Part shown: positions 30,592 through 39,300 of the stretch, one piece after another | How the letters are laid out: every line of letters starts with the position of its first letter | Numbering within the stretch: the first letter of the stretch is position 1 | DNA from: Aeromicrobium yanjiei | Lineage (GTDB): Bacteria > Actinomycetota > Actinomycetes > Propionibacteriales > Nocardioidaceae | Length of the DNA: 64,000 nucleotides | Assembly (NCBI RefSeq): GCF_009649075.1 | Contig: NZ_CP045737.1 | Location: forward strand, 3,038,001 to 3,102,000 | Direction of reading: 5' to 3' | Position numbers and translations under genes: made by a program | The notes under the pieces: generated by a model | Told to the model about the DNA's origin: nothing | The model's input: only the letters and a program-made list of their open reading frames with translations | The model's database searches: none

Positions 30592-31877
30592 CAGATCTCC
30601 AGCGACTGCTCGAGGATCGAGGCGACCGCGTCCTCGGTGACCTCCAGGGGGGCCGTGGCGAGCAGGCGCTGCTGCTTCATCGTCCCCTCGACGAGCGAGG
30701 GGACGTCCCCCTCGTCGAAGCCGACCGCGCCGATGCCCGACGGGATGCCCACGTCGCGCATGATCGAGGCCAGCACCTGCGGCAGGAACTCCGCAGGGTC
30801 GTCCGGACGCTCGGCGGTGGGATCGAGCAGCTCGGCGGCACGGATGTGACGCTCGGGCGCCGCCTGGAACGTGTGCCGGAACGCGGCGGGCGCGGTCAGC
30901 GAGACGGCCATGCCGTGCGGGACCATCGCGTGGTCCGCGTCGTAGCCCTCGGGCCGGAACTCGCGGACCTGCCCCGCGATGGGATACGCATTGGCGTGCG
31001 GGATGTGGACGCCCGCATTGCCGAAGCCGAGGCCCGCGAAGGTCGCGGCCATCGCGACCTCGGTGCGTGCGGCGAGGTCGTCGCCGCGGTGCACCGCGGT
31101 GCGGAACGATCCGGCCATGAGGCTCAGCGCCTTCTCGGACCACATGTCCGCGATGGGGTTGGACCCGCAGTAGGGGACGCGCTCGTGGGCCTGCTTGTGC
31201 TCGTACGACGCGAACGGACGAGCGGTGTAGCTCTCGAGCGCGTGGCACAGGATGTCCAGTCCCGACGCCGCCGTGACGCCGGCCGGCTGCGTGAGGGTGA
31301 GCTCGGGGTCCACGACCGCGAACGCGGGACGGAGCCGGGCGTGCGAGATGCCGGTCTTGACGTGCTGGCTCACGACGTCCAGCACGCAGATCGTCGTGCT
31401 CTCACTCCCGGTGCCGGTCGTGGTCGGCACCGCGATGAGCGGCAGCAGCGGATTTTTCGGCGCGCGGGCGCGACCGACCGGCGCGTTGACGTAGTCCATC
31501 AGCTCGCCGTCGTTGGTCGTCAGGAGATTGACCGCCTTGGCGGTGTCGATCGCACTTCCCCCGCCGACCGCGACGATCGCGTCGAACGGGCCCTCGGCAC
31601 GACCGAACGCGATGGCCTCCTCGAGGCTCGCGTCGGTGGGCTCGACGCGGGAGCGGTCGAACACGATCGCCTCGATCGAGGCGGCCCGCAACGACTCGGC
31701 GATCTCGCCCGGGGTGCCGGTCGCGGCGACACCGGGGTCCGTCACGACGAGCACGCGTCGCGCCTCGAGCTGGGTCAGGTCGTGGGCCAGCTCGTGCCGG
31801 GCGCCGATGCCGAACTTGAGACCGGGCGCCCCGTAGGTGAAGACCGTCTCGGGATGGCTCGGCTGGAATCCTGACAT
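30588..31877 (-). CDS. Hydroxyacid-oxoacid transhydrogenase (iron-type alcohol dehydrogenase family)
   Basis: The 429 aa protein is a group III alcohol dehydrogenase of the ADHFE1/HOT type. It would oxidise 4-hydroxybutyrate to succinate semialdehyde while reducing 2-oxoglutarate to D-2-hydroxyglutarate, with tightly bound NAD. Seen in the sequence: GGGSAIDTAK (105-114), PTTTGTGSES (151-160), metal ligands D208, H212, H291 and H321, and the HOT-specific stretch GLGFGNAGVHIPHANAYPIA followed by GQVREFRPEGYDADHAMVPH. Ordinary Fe-ADHs lack this insert. ATG 31877 has GAGGAG upstream. It overlaps the dehydrogenase by 4 nt and lies 39 nt behind the GntR gene, with possible operator palindromes in that gap. 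Confidence 0.88.
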   Translation of the reverse strand: MSGFQPSHPETVFTYGAPGLKFGIGARHELAHDLTQLEARRVLVVTDPGVAATGTPGEIAESLRAASIEAIVFDRSRVEPTDASLEEAIAFGRAEGPFDAIVAVGGGSAIDTAKAVNLLTTNDGELMDYVNAPVGRARAPKNPLLPLIAVPTTTGTGSESTTICVLDVVSQHVKTGISHARLRPAFAVVDPELTLTQPAGVTAASGLDILCHALESYTARPFASYEHKQAHERVPYCGSNPIADMWSEKALSLMAGSFRTAVHRGDDLAARTEVAMAATFAGLGFGNAGVHIPHANAYPIAGQVREFRPEGYDADHAMVPHGMAVSLTAPAAFRHTFQAAPERHIRAAELLDPTAERPDDPAEFLPQVLASIMRDVGIPSGIGAVGFDEGDVPSLVEGTMKQQRLLATAPLEVTEDAVASILEQSLEIW

Positions 31878-31897
31878 GTCCGCTCCTCGGGGCTGGC

Positions 31898-31919
31898 GTG
31901 GCGCCACACTAGCATGCTA
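31898..31919. promoter_or_regulatory. Two palindromes between the GntR and transhydrogenase genes
   Basis: GTGGCGCCAC (31898-31907) and TAGCATGCTA (31910-31919) are perfect 10-bp palindromes side by side; the second includes the GntR stop codon. A minus-strand -10-like TAGTGT lies between them (31906-31911). They may form an internal regulated promoter for the transhydrogenase. Confidence 0.35.
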
Positions 31920-32654
31920 CTTCGCCGGGGAGGGCCCGGAAGCGGACCGGCCGGGCAGGTACAGATGATCCCGCAGCCCCCGCGCCCAGTCCAGGTCCAC
32001 GACGTCCTCCCCCGGCGTCGCGACCTGCTCCATGAGCAGTGAGGCGGTGTGCACGAGGTGCTCCTCCATGTGCGCGGCGGCCGCGGCGGGGTCGCGGGTC
32101 GAGATGGCCGCGACGATCGGCGCGTGCTCCTGCGCGACGTCGGCCATGTCACGCGACCGGCTGATGGTCGACGCGCCCCGGGCCTGGATCGAGTCGCGCA
32201 GGGTCGCGACCTCGGCCTGAAGGCGGGCGTTGCCCGTCGCGGCGCCGATCGCGTGGTGGAGCAGCCGGTCGTGGGCGGTGAACTCGGCCTCGTCGTCGTG
32301 GGCGACGCACGCGCGCATCGCCGACAGCTCCGCCTCGATCGTCGCGACCGTCTCGGCGTCCGCGTGGGCAGCAGCGTAGGCGGCCGCCGGGACCTCGATC
32401 ATGAGGCGCAGCTCGAAGACCTCCCGGACGTCCGCGACCGAGACCCCGCGGATGCGGACCCCGCGGTTGCGCTCGATCGTCACCAGCCCGATGTCGGCGA
32501 GCCGCAGCACCGCCTCCCTGACCGGGGTCCGCGAGACCTCCAGCAGATCGGCGAGGCGGTAGATCGAGTGCAACGAGCCGGCGGGGAACTCACCCGCGAC
32601 GATCGACTCGCGCAACGAGGCGAAGACCCGCTCGGTCGTGGAGACGCGCGCCAT
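31917..32654 (-). CDS. GntR-family regulator, FadR/FCD subfamily
   Basis: The 245 aa protein starts MARVSTTERVFASLRESIVA. The winged helix spans ~5-75 (YRLADLLEVSRTPVREAVLR) and the all-helical FCD effector domain ~85-220. The latter has the metal/ligand pattern DRLLHHAIGAATGN, a His in QEHAPIV and AAHMEEHLVHT. FCD regulators commonly sense hydroxy- or keto-carboxylates, which fits the downstream genes. It reads in the same direction as the transhydrogenase and dehydrogenase genes and probably controls them. The ligand is unknown. Confidence 0.85.
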   Translation of the reverse strand: MARVSTTERVFASLRESIVAGEFPAGSLHSIYRLADLLEVSRTPVREAVLRLADIGLVTIERNRGVRIRGVSVADVREVFELRLMIEVPAAAYAAAHADAETVATIEAELSAMRACVAHDDEAEFTAHDRLLHHAIGAATGNARLQAEVATLRDSIQARGASTISRSRDMADVAQEHAPIVAAISTRDPAAAAAHMEEHLVHTASLLMEQVATPGEDVVDLDWARGLRDHLYLPGRSASGPSPAK

Positions 32655-32694
32655 GGTGCCTCGCTCCCCTCGTGATCGTCCGCCTTGTGGCGAA

Positions 32695-32704
32695 ACGATA
32701 TCGT
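32695..32704. promoter_or_regulatory. Palindrome upstream of the GntR gene
   Basis: ACGATATCGT is a perfect 10-bp palindrome 40 bp before the GntR start, in the 141-bp region shared with a divergent lipoprotein gene. It contains a -10-like TATCGT on the minus strand. Candidate autoregulatory operator; it does not match the palindromes at 31898-31919. Confidence 0.3.
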
Positions 32705-32795
32705 GAGGCACTGGGCGCACCCGCCGCGTCGACCGACGCAGCCGGCGGCCCATCTGACCTGAGTCCCATCAGTGGACGACGACAAGGGGAACTCG

Positions 32796-33941
32796 ATGAA
32801 GTCTCGTGCCGGCCGGATGGCGCTCGCGGTCGTCATGCTCACAGCCGTGGCCGCCTGCACCAGCGATCCCTCGACGGAGGAGGACCCGGCCCCGACGGTG
32901 ACGCCTCAGCCCACCAAGGAGACCGAGGCCACCGATCTGTCCGAGCACGAGTCCGGGCCCGAGAACCCCATCGCGTACGGGCTCTTCGTGCCCCAGGGCG
33001 CGGCGCAGCTCGGCCCGCTGTTCCGCTACCGCAGCCCGCGGCTGATCTCGGCCTACCGTCCCGAGCTCGACGCCGCGCAGGCGCAGAAGGACGCCGAGGC
33101 TGCCGAGCGCATCGCCGAGGACGAGGCCAAGGGCACCCCCTCCCCCACGCCGACCCCGACCCCCACGACCCGGCCGAGCCCTGACTCGTTCAAGCTCCTT
33201 GAGGAGCCGCCGCGTCCCGACACGACGATCTCGTTGATGCGCATCGACGGCGACCCCGACGTGGTCGTGCGGCGGATGCTCGCCCAGATGTCGGCCGCGG
33301 TCCCCGACGCGGACGTCCAGCTGGACGACCTGTCGGCGTACTGCACGTCCAAGGACCGCCGGATCACGGGCTGCCGGGCCGTCGTGCGCGGCCTCACGGA
33401 GGGCAACCGTGACATCAAGGTGACGATGGGCGTCGATCCGGGCCGGCTGTCAACCCGCACGGCACCTCCGGCAGCGCTGACCCACCCCGTCATGCAGGTG
33501 ACGGTCGAGTACGTCGGCGATCCGCGCGCGGGCCAGCTGGCGAGCGACACCGGATCCCTCAAGGACATCCCCGAGGTCAGTGCGGACGGCGACAAGTCCG
33601 GCCTGATCTGGCCCAAGATGGACGAGGACGCACCGTTGACCACCAAGCTCGTCCACGGCTGGACCGTCCCCTCGGACGCGACCCTCCTGCTGAGCAGCTT
33701 CACCCCGGAGTTCGCTGCGGTGACGACGCCGCGCGCCACGAATGCCGACCGGATCGCCGAGCAGTACGTGCTGAGCCACAGCCCCGACGGCAGGCTCACC
33801 AAGGACGTCACCGAGGACCTCAACTCCGTCAGCACGATGTACGCGGTGCGCACCAAGAACGGATCGATCGCCCGCGCTGTCTACATCTTGTCGGCCCGCG
33901 GCAACTACACCGCGCTGTTCTACACGCCGCGCGAGAAGTGA
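32796..33941 (+). CDS. Lipoprotein of unknown function
   Basis: The 381 aa product starts MKSRAGRMALAVVMLTAVAA followed by CTSDPS: a lipoprotein signal with lipidated C21. ATG 32796 has GGGGA 5 nt upstream. A Pro/Thr/Glu linker follows. Residues ~45-85 may form a separate segment, and a second spacer rich in PTPTP (about residues 112-126) leads to a ~250 aa globular domain with two cysteines (SAYCTSKDRR and ITGCRAVVRG). No enzyme motif was recognised. It is divergent from the GntR gene, and its 3' end overlaps the convergent Nudix gene by 22 nt. Confidence 0.8.
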   Translation: MKSRAGRMALAVVMLTAVAACTSDPSTEEDPAPTVTPQPTKETEATDLSEHESGPENPIAYGLFVPQGAAQLGPLFRYRSPRLISAYRPELDAAQAQKDAEAAERIAEDEAKGTPSPTPTPTPTTRPSPDSFKLLEEPPRPDTTISLMRIDGDPDVVVRRMLAQMSAAVPDADVQLDDLSAYCTSKDRRITGCRAVVRGLTEGNRDIKVTMGVDPGRLSTRTAPPAALTHPVMQVTVEYVGDPRAGQLASDTGSLKDIPEVSADGDKSGLIWPKMDEDAPLTTKLVHGWTVPSDATLLLSSFTPEFAAVTTPRATNADRIAEQYVLSHSPDGRLTKDVTEDLNSVSTMYAVRTKNGSIARAVYILSARGNYTALFYTPREK

Positions 33942-34408
33942 TCTGCGCGCGCCAGCGCGTGCTCGACCATCGACAGGACCGGCTGCACGACTGAGCCGAC
34001 CTGGTCGATCGGGATCCAGGTCGCGATGTCGGTCGTGCCGCCCACCTCGACGACGTGCGGCTCGACCGAGGTGTCCACCTCGACCGCGTAGAGCAGGTGA
34101 ACGCCGTGGTAGTCCTCGTACTGGTCACCTCTCCCCAGCGCCACGACGTGCGTGTCGTGGACGTCGACGAGGTGTGAGGACAGCGCGACCAAGCCGGTCT
34201 CCTCGTACAGCTCGCGCACGACCGCGTCGTGCGGTGACTCGCCGTGGTCGACTCCCCCGCCGGGCAGCGTCCACGCCCCGGCGGGATAGCCGCGCGCCGA
34301 GATGCGGGTGAGCAGGATGCGGTCGTCGTGGAGCACCACTGCGTACGCGCCCAGCCGCTGCGTGCGGGACGGGTCTGGCACGGGTCCTCCCCAGGTCGTC
34401 TTGGTCAC
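33920..34408 (-). CDS. Nudix hydrolase
   Basis: The 162 aa protein has a complete Nudix box at residues 51-73: G51, E57, then RELYEETGL (65-73), matching GX5EX7REUXEEXGU. It therefore hydrolyses a nucleoside-diphosphate-linked or related pyrophosphate compound with Mg(II). Substrate-recognition regions (YAVEVDTSVEPHVVEVGGTT) do not identify the substrate. Its 3' end overlaps the convergent lipoprotein gene and its start lies 21 bp from the divergent acyltransferase gene. Confidence 0.9.
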   Translation of the reverse strand: MTKTTWGGPVPDPSRTQRLGAYAVVLHDDRILLTRISARGYPAGAWTLPGGGVDHGESPHDAVVRELYEETGLVALSSHLVDVHDTHVVALGRGDQYEDYHGVHLLYAVEVDTSVEPHVVEVGGTTDIATWIPIDQVGSVVQPVLSMVEHALARADHFSRGV

Positions 34409-34415
34409 AGGCTAT

Positions 34416-34421
34416 TAGAGT
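34416..34421 (+). promoter_or_regulatory. Candidate -10 element of acyltransferase gene
   Basis: TAGAGT ends 8 nt before the ATG at 34430. The intervening CGTCAGGG has only a weak ribosome-binding resemblance, so transcription may start at or near the ATG (leaderless). Confidence 0.4.
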
Positions 34422-34429
34422 CGTCAGGG

Positions 34430-35533
34430 ATGAGTGCCCTCGACCCGTTGCCCGTGGCGACCGCTCCGCCCAAGGAGCGCGTGGCCTACCTGGACAATGC
34501 CCGCTACTGGGTCATGCTGCTCGTGGTCATCGGCCACTCGCTCACCGAGTACGTCGTGATGGACTCCGCGAAGGCGCTCTACACGTGGATCTACCTGTTC
34601 CACATGCCCTTCTTCATCCTCATCTCGGGCTACACCGCGCGGCACTACATCGGCGACTTCCGCCAGATCCGTCGCATCGTCAGCACGCTCATCGTCCCGT
34701 ACCTGCTGGTCGAGACGAGCCTGCAGCTCATCACCCGGCACTACGACAACGAGCCCAAGACGCTCATGATCTTGTCCCCGCAGTGGCTCGGCTGGTTCCT
34801 CGCCGCGCTCTTCCTGTGGCGCATCACCACGCCGATCTGGCGGGCCCTGAAGTATCCGATCACGACCTCCATCGTCATCTCGTTGCTCGCCGGCCTGATC
34901 GAGATCCCCAACGTCCTGGCGCTTCCCAAGGTCCTGGCGCTGCTGCCGTTCTGGGTCATCGGCCTGCACATGAACCGCGAGCTGTTCCTGCGCCTCGGCG
35001 ACTGGCGCATCCGGATCGTCTCGGCCATCACCCTCGCGCTGGCATTCGTGTTCTGCGAGCTCTACTCGGCCGACTGGACGACGCAGTGGCTGCTCTGGAA
35101 GGACCGCTACGACGAGCCCCCGCTCGACGCGACCGCGTGGGAGGGCATGATGACCCGCGGCGAGCTGCTGCTGGTCGGCGCGGTGCTGACCTTCGCGACC
35201 CTCTCGCTCATCCCGCGCTCCCGGTCGTTCACGACCGTGCTCGGTGGGCGCACGTTCTACTGCTACCTCCTGCACGGCTACATCATCATCCTGCTCGACC
35301 GTGAGCTCGACCTCTGGAGCACCTTCGAGGAGTACGGCGCCACGGCGGTCGCGGTGTTCGCCCTGGCAGCGATCGTGGTGGCGAATCTGCTCATGACCAA
35401 GCCGGTCGCGACCGTCTTCCGCCCGCTGTTCGAACCCAAGCTCACGTGGCTGTTCCGGGAGGCCGAGCCGCCCTCGGTGCGCGTGCCGGCCGACACGGTC
35501 GCTCCCGACCAGGCCCCGGTCCGCGCGCCGTGA
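34430..35533 (+). CDS. Membrane acyltransferase (acyltransferase-3 / fucose-acetylase-like)
   Basis: The 367 aa integral membrane protein starts MSALDPLPVATAPPKERVAY. It has about ten hydrophobic helices. Family hallmarks are near the start: LDNARYWVMLLVVIGHSLTE, with the catalytic-type His of the (H) motif, then YLFHMPFFILISGYTARHYI. It is closest to the COG3594-type O-acetylases that acylate cell-envelope sugars. It overlaps the following cutinase-like gene by 4 nt (GTGA), so the two are translationally coupled. The acceptor is unknown. Confidence 0.85.
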   Translation: MSALDPLPVATAPPKERVAYLDNARYWVMLLVVIGHSLTEYVVMDSAKALYTWIYLFHMPFFILISGYTARHYIGDFRQIRRIVSTLIVPYLLVETSLQLITRHYDNEPKTLMILSPQWLGWFLAALFLWRITTPIWRALKYPITTSIVISLLAGLIEIPNVLALPKVLALLPFWVIGLHMNRELFLRLGDWRIRIVSAITLALAFVFCELYSADWTTQWLLWKDRYDEPPLDATAWEGMMTRGELLLVGAVLTFATLSLIPRSRSFTTVLGGRTFYCYLLHGYIIILLDRELDLWSTFEEYGATAVAVFALAAIVVANLLMTKPVATVFRPLFEPKLTWLFREAEPPSVRVPADTVAPDQAPVRAP

Positions 35534-36303
35534 CCCGGCGGCTGCCCCAGCTCGCCGCCACCGCCGTTGCCACCCTCCTGCTGGGGTCGTGCGGCACGGG
35601 TCCGACCGCGGGGTCCGGGACGTCCGGCGACCGGCCGCTGCTGGTCGACGAGACGTGCGCCGACCTGGTCGTCGTGGGGGCTCGGGGCTCGACCCAGGAC
35701 CCCGATCGCAATCTCGGCGTCGGCACCGAGGTCCGGGTGACGGTCGAGGAGCTCGCGAAGCTCCTGCACCGGCGCTCCGACACCACGGTCCGGGTCGATC
35801 CGATCCGTTACGACTCGTCGCAGACCGCGACGCTGGCGGCGTACCAGCGCCAAGTGGCCGAGGGATCGCAGCTGATGACCCGCCGGCTGGAGAAGCTCGA
35901 GCGAAGGTGTCCGGACAGTCGGTTCGCTCTCGTCGGCTTCAGCGAGGGCGCCCAGGTCGTCCATGCGACTGCGGCCGACATGCCCGCTGCCGTGGCGGAA
36001 CGGGTGAGTCTGGTCGCGATGATGGCGGACCCGCGCCAGAACCCGACCGATGCGATCACCCGCTACGGATACGCCTCCGAGCCGGTCACCGGCAGCGGCA
36101 GGCTCGGGTCCGGGTCGCCGATCGACCCGGACCTGCGCCGAGCAGCGATCTCCCTGTGCGTCGAGGGCGACGAGATCTGCAACGACGAAGGAGCACCCGG
36201 CGGCCCGCCGTCGGCGACGCACCGGACGTTCTATGAGAAGTCGTCCACCGCGAAGGTGACCGCGAAGCAGCTCGACCGCGTGCTGCGACGCAACGGCGTC
36301 TGA
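35530..36303 (+). CDS. Cutinase-family serine esterase, predicted lipoprotein
   Basis: The 257 aa product starts MTRRLPQLAATAVATLLLGS followed by CGTG: signal peptide with a lipobox-like LLGSC (C21). The cutinase fold is indicated by TCADLVVVGARGSTQD, the nucleophile elbow VGFSEGAQVV (S138), the Asp motif GDEICND (D214) and H231 (ATHRTFYEK), which complete a Ser-Asp-His triad. Conserved cysteines flank the domain (C43/C127 and C210/C217). Actinobacterial cutinases cleave lipid and polymer esters at the envelope. GTG 35530 is set by the 4-nt overlap with the acyltransferase. A strong bidirectional terminator follows 14 nt after the stop. Confidence 0.88.
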   Translation: MTRRLPQLAATAVATLLLGSCGTGPTAGSGTSGDRPLLVDETCADLVVVGARGSTQDPDRNLGVGTEVRVTVEELAKLLHRRSDTTVRVDPIRYDSSQTATLAAYQRQVAEGSQLMTRRLEKLERRCPDSRFALVGFSEGAQVVHATAADMPAAVAERVSLVAMMADPRQNPTDAITRYGYASEPVTGSGRLGSGSPIDPDLRRAAISLCVEGDEICNDEGAPGGPPSATHRTFYEKSSTAKVTAKQLDRVLRRNGV

Positions 36304-36317
36304 CCCGCGCACGCACG

Positions 36318-36350
36318 ACGAAGCCCCCGGCCGATGGCCGGGGGCTTCGT
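36318..36350. terminator. Bidirectional terminator shared by the cutinase gene and rpoC
   Basis: A perfect 15-bp stem (36318-36332 and 36336-36350, beginning ACGAAGCCCCCGG) has a 3-nt loop. It lies between the stop of the plus-strand cutinase gene and the stop of the minus-strand rpoC. Confidence 0.8.
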
Positions 36351-36363
36351 GGCAGGTGCGTGC

Positions 36364-39300
36364 CTACTTGGAGTCGTACGACGTGAAGTCGAAGTCGTCC
36401 AGCTTGACCGAATCGGCGTCAGCCGAGCCGAAGCCGTAGTCGTAGTCGCCGTAGCCGGTGACGGCGTAGGCGGCCTGACGGGCCTCCTCGGTGGGCTCGA
36501 CCCGGATGTTGCGGTAGCGGTCGAGACCGGTACCCGCCGGGATGAGCTTGCCGATGATGATGTTCTCCTTCAGGCCACGCAGCGAGTCCGACTTGCCGTG
36601 GATCGCTGCGTCGGTCAGGACGCGGGTCGTCTCCTGGAAGGAGGCGGCCGACAGCCACGACTCGACGGCCAGCGAGGCCTTCGTGATGCCCATGAGGACC
36701 GGACGGCCCGAGGCGGGGGTGCCGCCCTCGGCGACGACGCGGCGGTTCTCCTCCTCGAAGTGCGCACGATCGACCAGGTCGCCGGGGATGAGCTGGGCGT
36801 CGCCCTGCTCGATGACGGTGACCCGACGCAGCATCTGGCGCACGATGATCTCGATGTGCTTGTCGTGGATCGCCACACCCTGCGACCGGTAGACCTCCTG
36901 CACCTGGTCGACCAGGTGCTCCTGCGCGCGGCGGACACCCAGGATGCGCAGGACTTCCTGCGGATCGGGCGTGCCGTGCGTCAGCATCTGTCCGACCTCC
37001 ACGTGGTCGCCGTCCTGGATCAGGAGGCGCGCACGCTTCGTGACGGGGTACTCGAGCACGTCCGAGCCGTCATCCGGCGTCACGACGAGCTTGCGGGTCT
37101 TGTCCGAGTCGTCGATGACGACGCGGCCGGCCGACTCCGTGATGGGAGCCTTGCCCTTGGGCTGGCGAGCCTCGAAGAGCTCGACGACGCGGGGCAGACC
37201 GTGCGTGATGTCGTCACCGGCCACACCGCCGGTGTGGAACGTACGCATGGTCAGCTGCGTGCCGGGCTCACCGATCGACTGGGCCGCGATGGTGCCGACG
37301 GCCTCGCCGATGTCGACGAGCTTGCCGGTCGCCAGCGAGCGACCGTAGCACTTGGCGCACGTGCCGGCCTTCGCCTCGCACGTCAGGACCGTACGGACCT
37401 TGATCTCCTCGACACCGGCCGCGATGAGCTCCGCGATCTCGACGTCTCCGAGCTCGCCGCCGGCGGCCACGAGGACCTTGCCATCGGCATCGGTGACATC
37501 GGTCGCCGCGGTGCGCGAGTAGGCAGCCGTCTCGACGTTCTCGGCGGCGACCAGACGGCCGTCGTCGAGCTTGGTCGCGATGGTCTGCTTGAGACCACGC
37601 TCGGTGCCGCAGTCCTCCTCGCGGATGATGACGTCCTGGCTGACGTCGACGAGGCGACGGGTCAGGTAGCCCGAGTCGGCGGTACGAAGCGCCGTGTCGG
37701 CCAGTCCCTTACGAGCACCGTGGGTCGCGATGAAGTACTCGACGACCGACAGGCCCTCACGGAAGTTGGCCTTGATCGGACGAGGAATGATCTCGCCCTT
37801 CGGGTTGGCCACGAGGCCACGCATACCGGCGATCTGACGAACCTGCATCATGTTGCCGCGCGCGCCCGAGTGGACCATCATCCAGATCGGGTTGTCCTCG
37901 TCGAAGCCCTTCTCCATCTCCGCCGAGACCTCGGCGGTCGCCTGGGTCCAGATCTCGATGAGCTCCTGACGACGCTCGTCCTCGGTGATCAGACCACGGT
38001 CGAACTGGGTCTGGACCTTGGCGGCCTGCGTCTCGTACGTCGCGAGGATCTCCTGCTTGCGCGGAGGCGTCACGACGTCCTCGATCGACACGGTCACGCC
38101 GGAGCGGGTGCCCCAGTGGAAGCCGGTGTCCTTGAGGTTGTCCAGGGCGTTGGCCACGTCGACCTTGGAGTAGCGCTCGGCGAGATCGTTGACGATCACA
38201 CCCAGCTCCTTCTTGCCGACCTGGATGTTGACGTACGGGTAGTCGTCCGGCAGCGCCTGGTTGAAGATCGCGCGACCGAGCGTCGTGTCGATGATCGTGC
38301 CGTCGATGCGGATCTTGACGTGGCTCTGCAGCGAGATCTCGTGGCGCTCGAACGCCATGAGTGCCTCGGAGACCGAGCTGAACGCGCGACCCTCACCGAT
38401 GTGCCCCGAACGCTCGAGCGTCAGGAAGTACAGGCCGATGATCATGTCCTGGGTGGGCATGGTCACGGGACGACCGTCGGACGGCTTGAGGATGTTGTTG
38501 GTCGACAGCATCAGGACGCGGGCCTCGGCCTGCGCCTCCGCGCTCAGCGGCAGGTGCACAGCCATCTGGTCACCGTCGAAGTCGGCGTTGAACGCCGAGC
38601 AGACGAGCGGGTGGATCTGGATGGCCTTGCCCTCGATGAGCTGCGGCTCGAACGCCTGGATGCCCAGACGGTGCAGCGTGGGCGCGCGGTTGAGCAGCAC
38701 GGGGTGCTCGGTGATGACCTCTTCGAGGACGTCCCACACGACCGGACGAGCGCGCTCGACCATGCGCTTGGCGCTCTTGATGTTCTGCGCGTGGTTGAGA
38801 TCGACCAGACGCTTCATCACGAACGGCTTGAACAGCTCGAGAGCCATCTGCTTGGGCAGACCGCACTGGTGGAGCTTGAGCTGCGGGCCGACCACGATGA
38901 CCGAACGGCCCGAGTAGTCCACGCGCTTGCCGAGCAGGTTCTGACGGAAGCGACCCTGCTTGCCCTTGAGCATGTCGGAGATCGACTTCAGCGGACGGTT
39001 GCCCGGTCCGGTGACGGGGCGACCACGGCGACCGTTGTCGAACAGCGAGTCCACGGCCTCCTGCAGCATGCGCTTCTCGTTGTTGACGATGATCTCCGGA
39101 GCACCCAGGTCGAGCAGACGCTTGAGCCGGTTGTTGCGGTTGATCACGCGGCGGTAGAGATCGTTCAGGTCGCTGGTCGCGAAGCGGCCACCGTCCAGCT
39201 GCACCATCGGACGCAGCTCCGGCGGGATCACCGGGACGGCGTCGAGGACCATGCCGGCCGGCGCGTTGTTGCTGCCGAGGAACGCCGAGACGACCTTGAG

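Noticed and set aside
30592..31248. N-terminal extension of the FAD/Fe-S dehydrogenase to 31248
   Set aside because: The extra residues are Arg/Ala/Gly-rich and run antiparallel in frame through the HOT gene. GTG 30591 gives a normal dehydrogenase N-terminus and a GTGA overlap.
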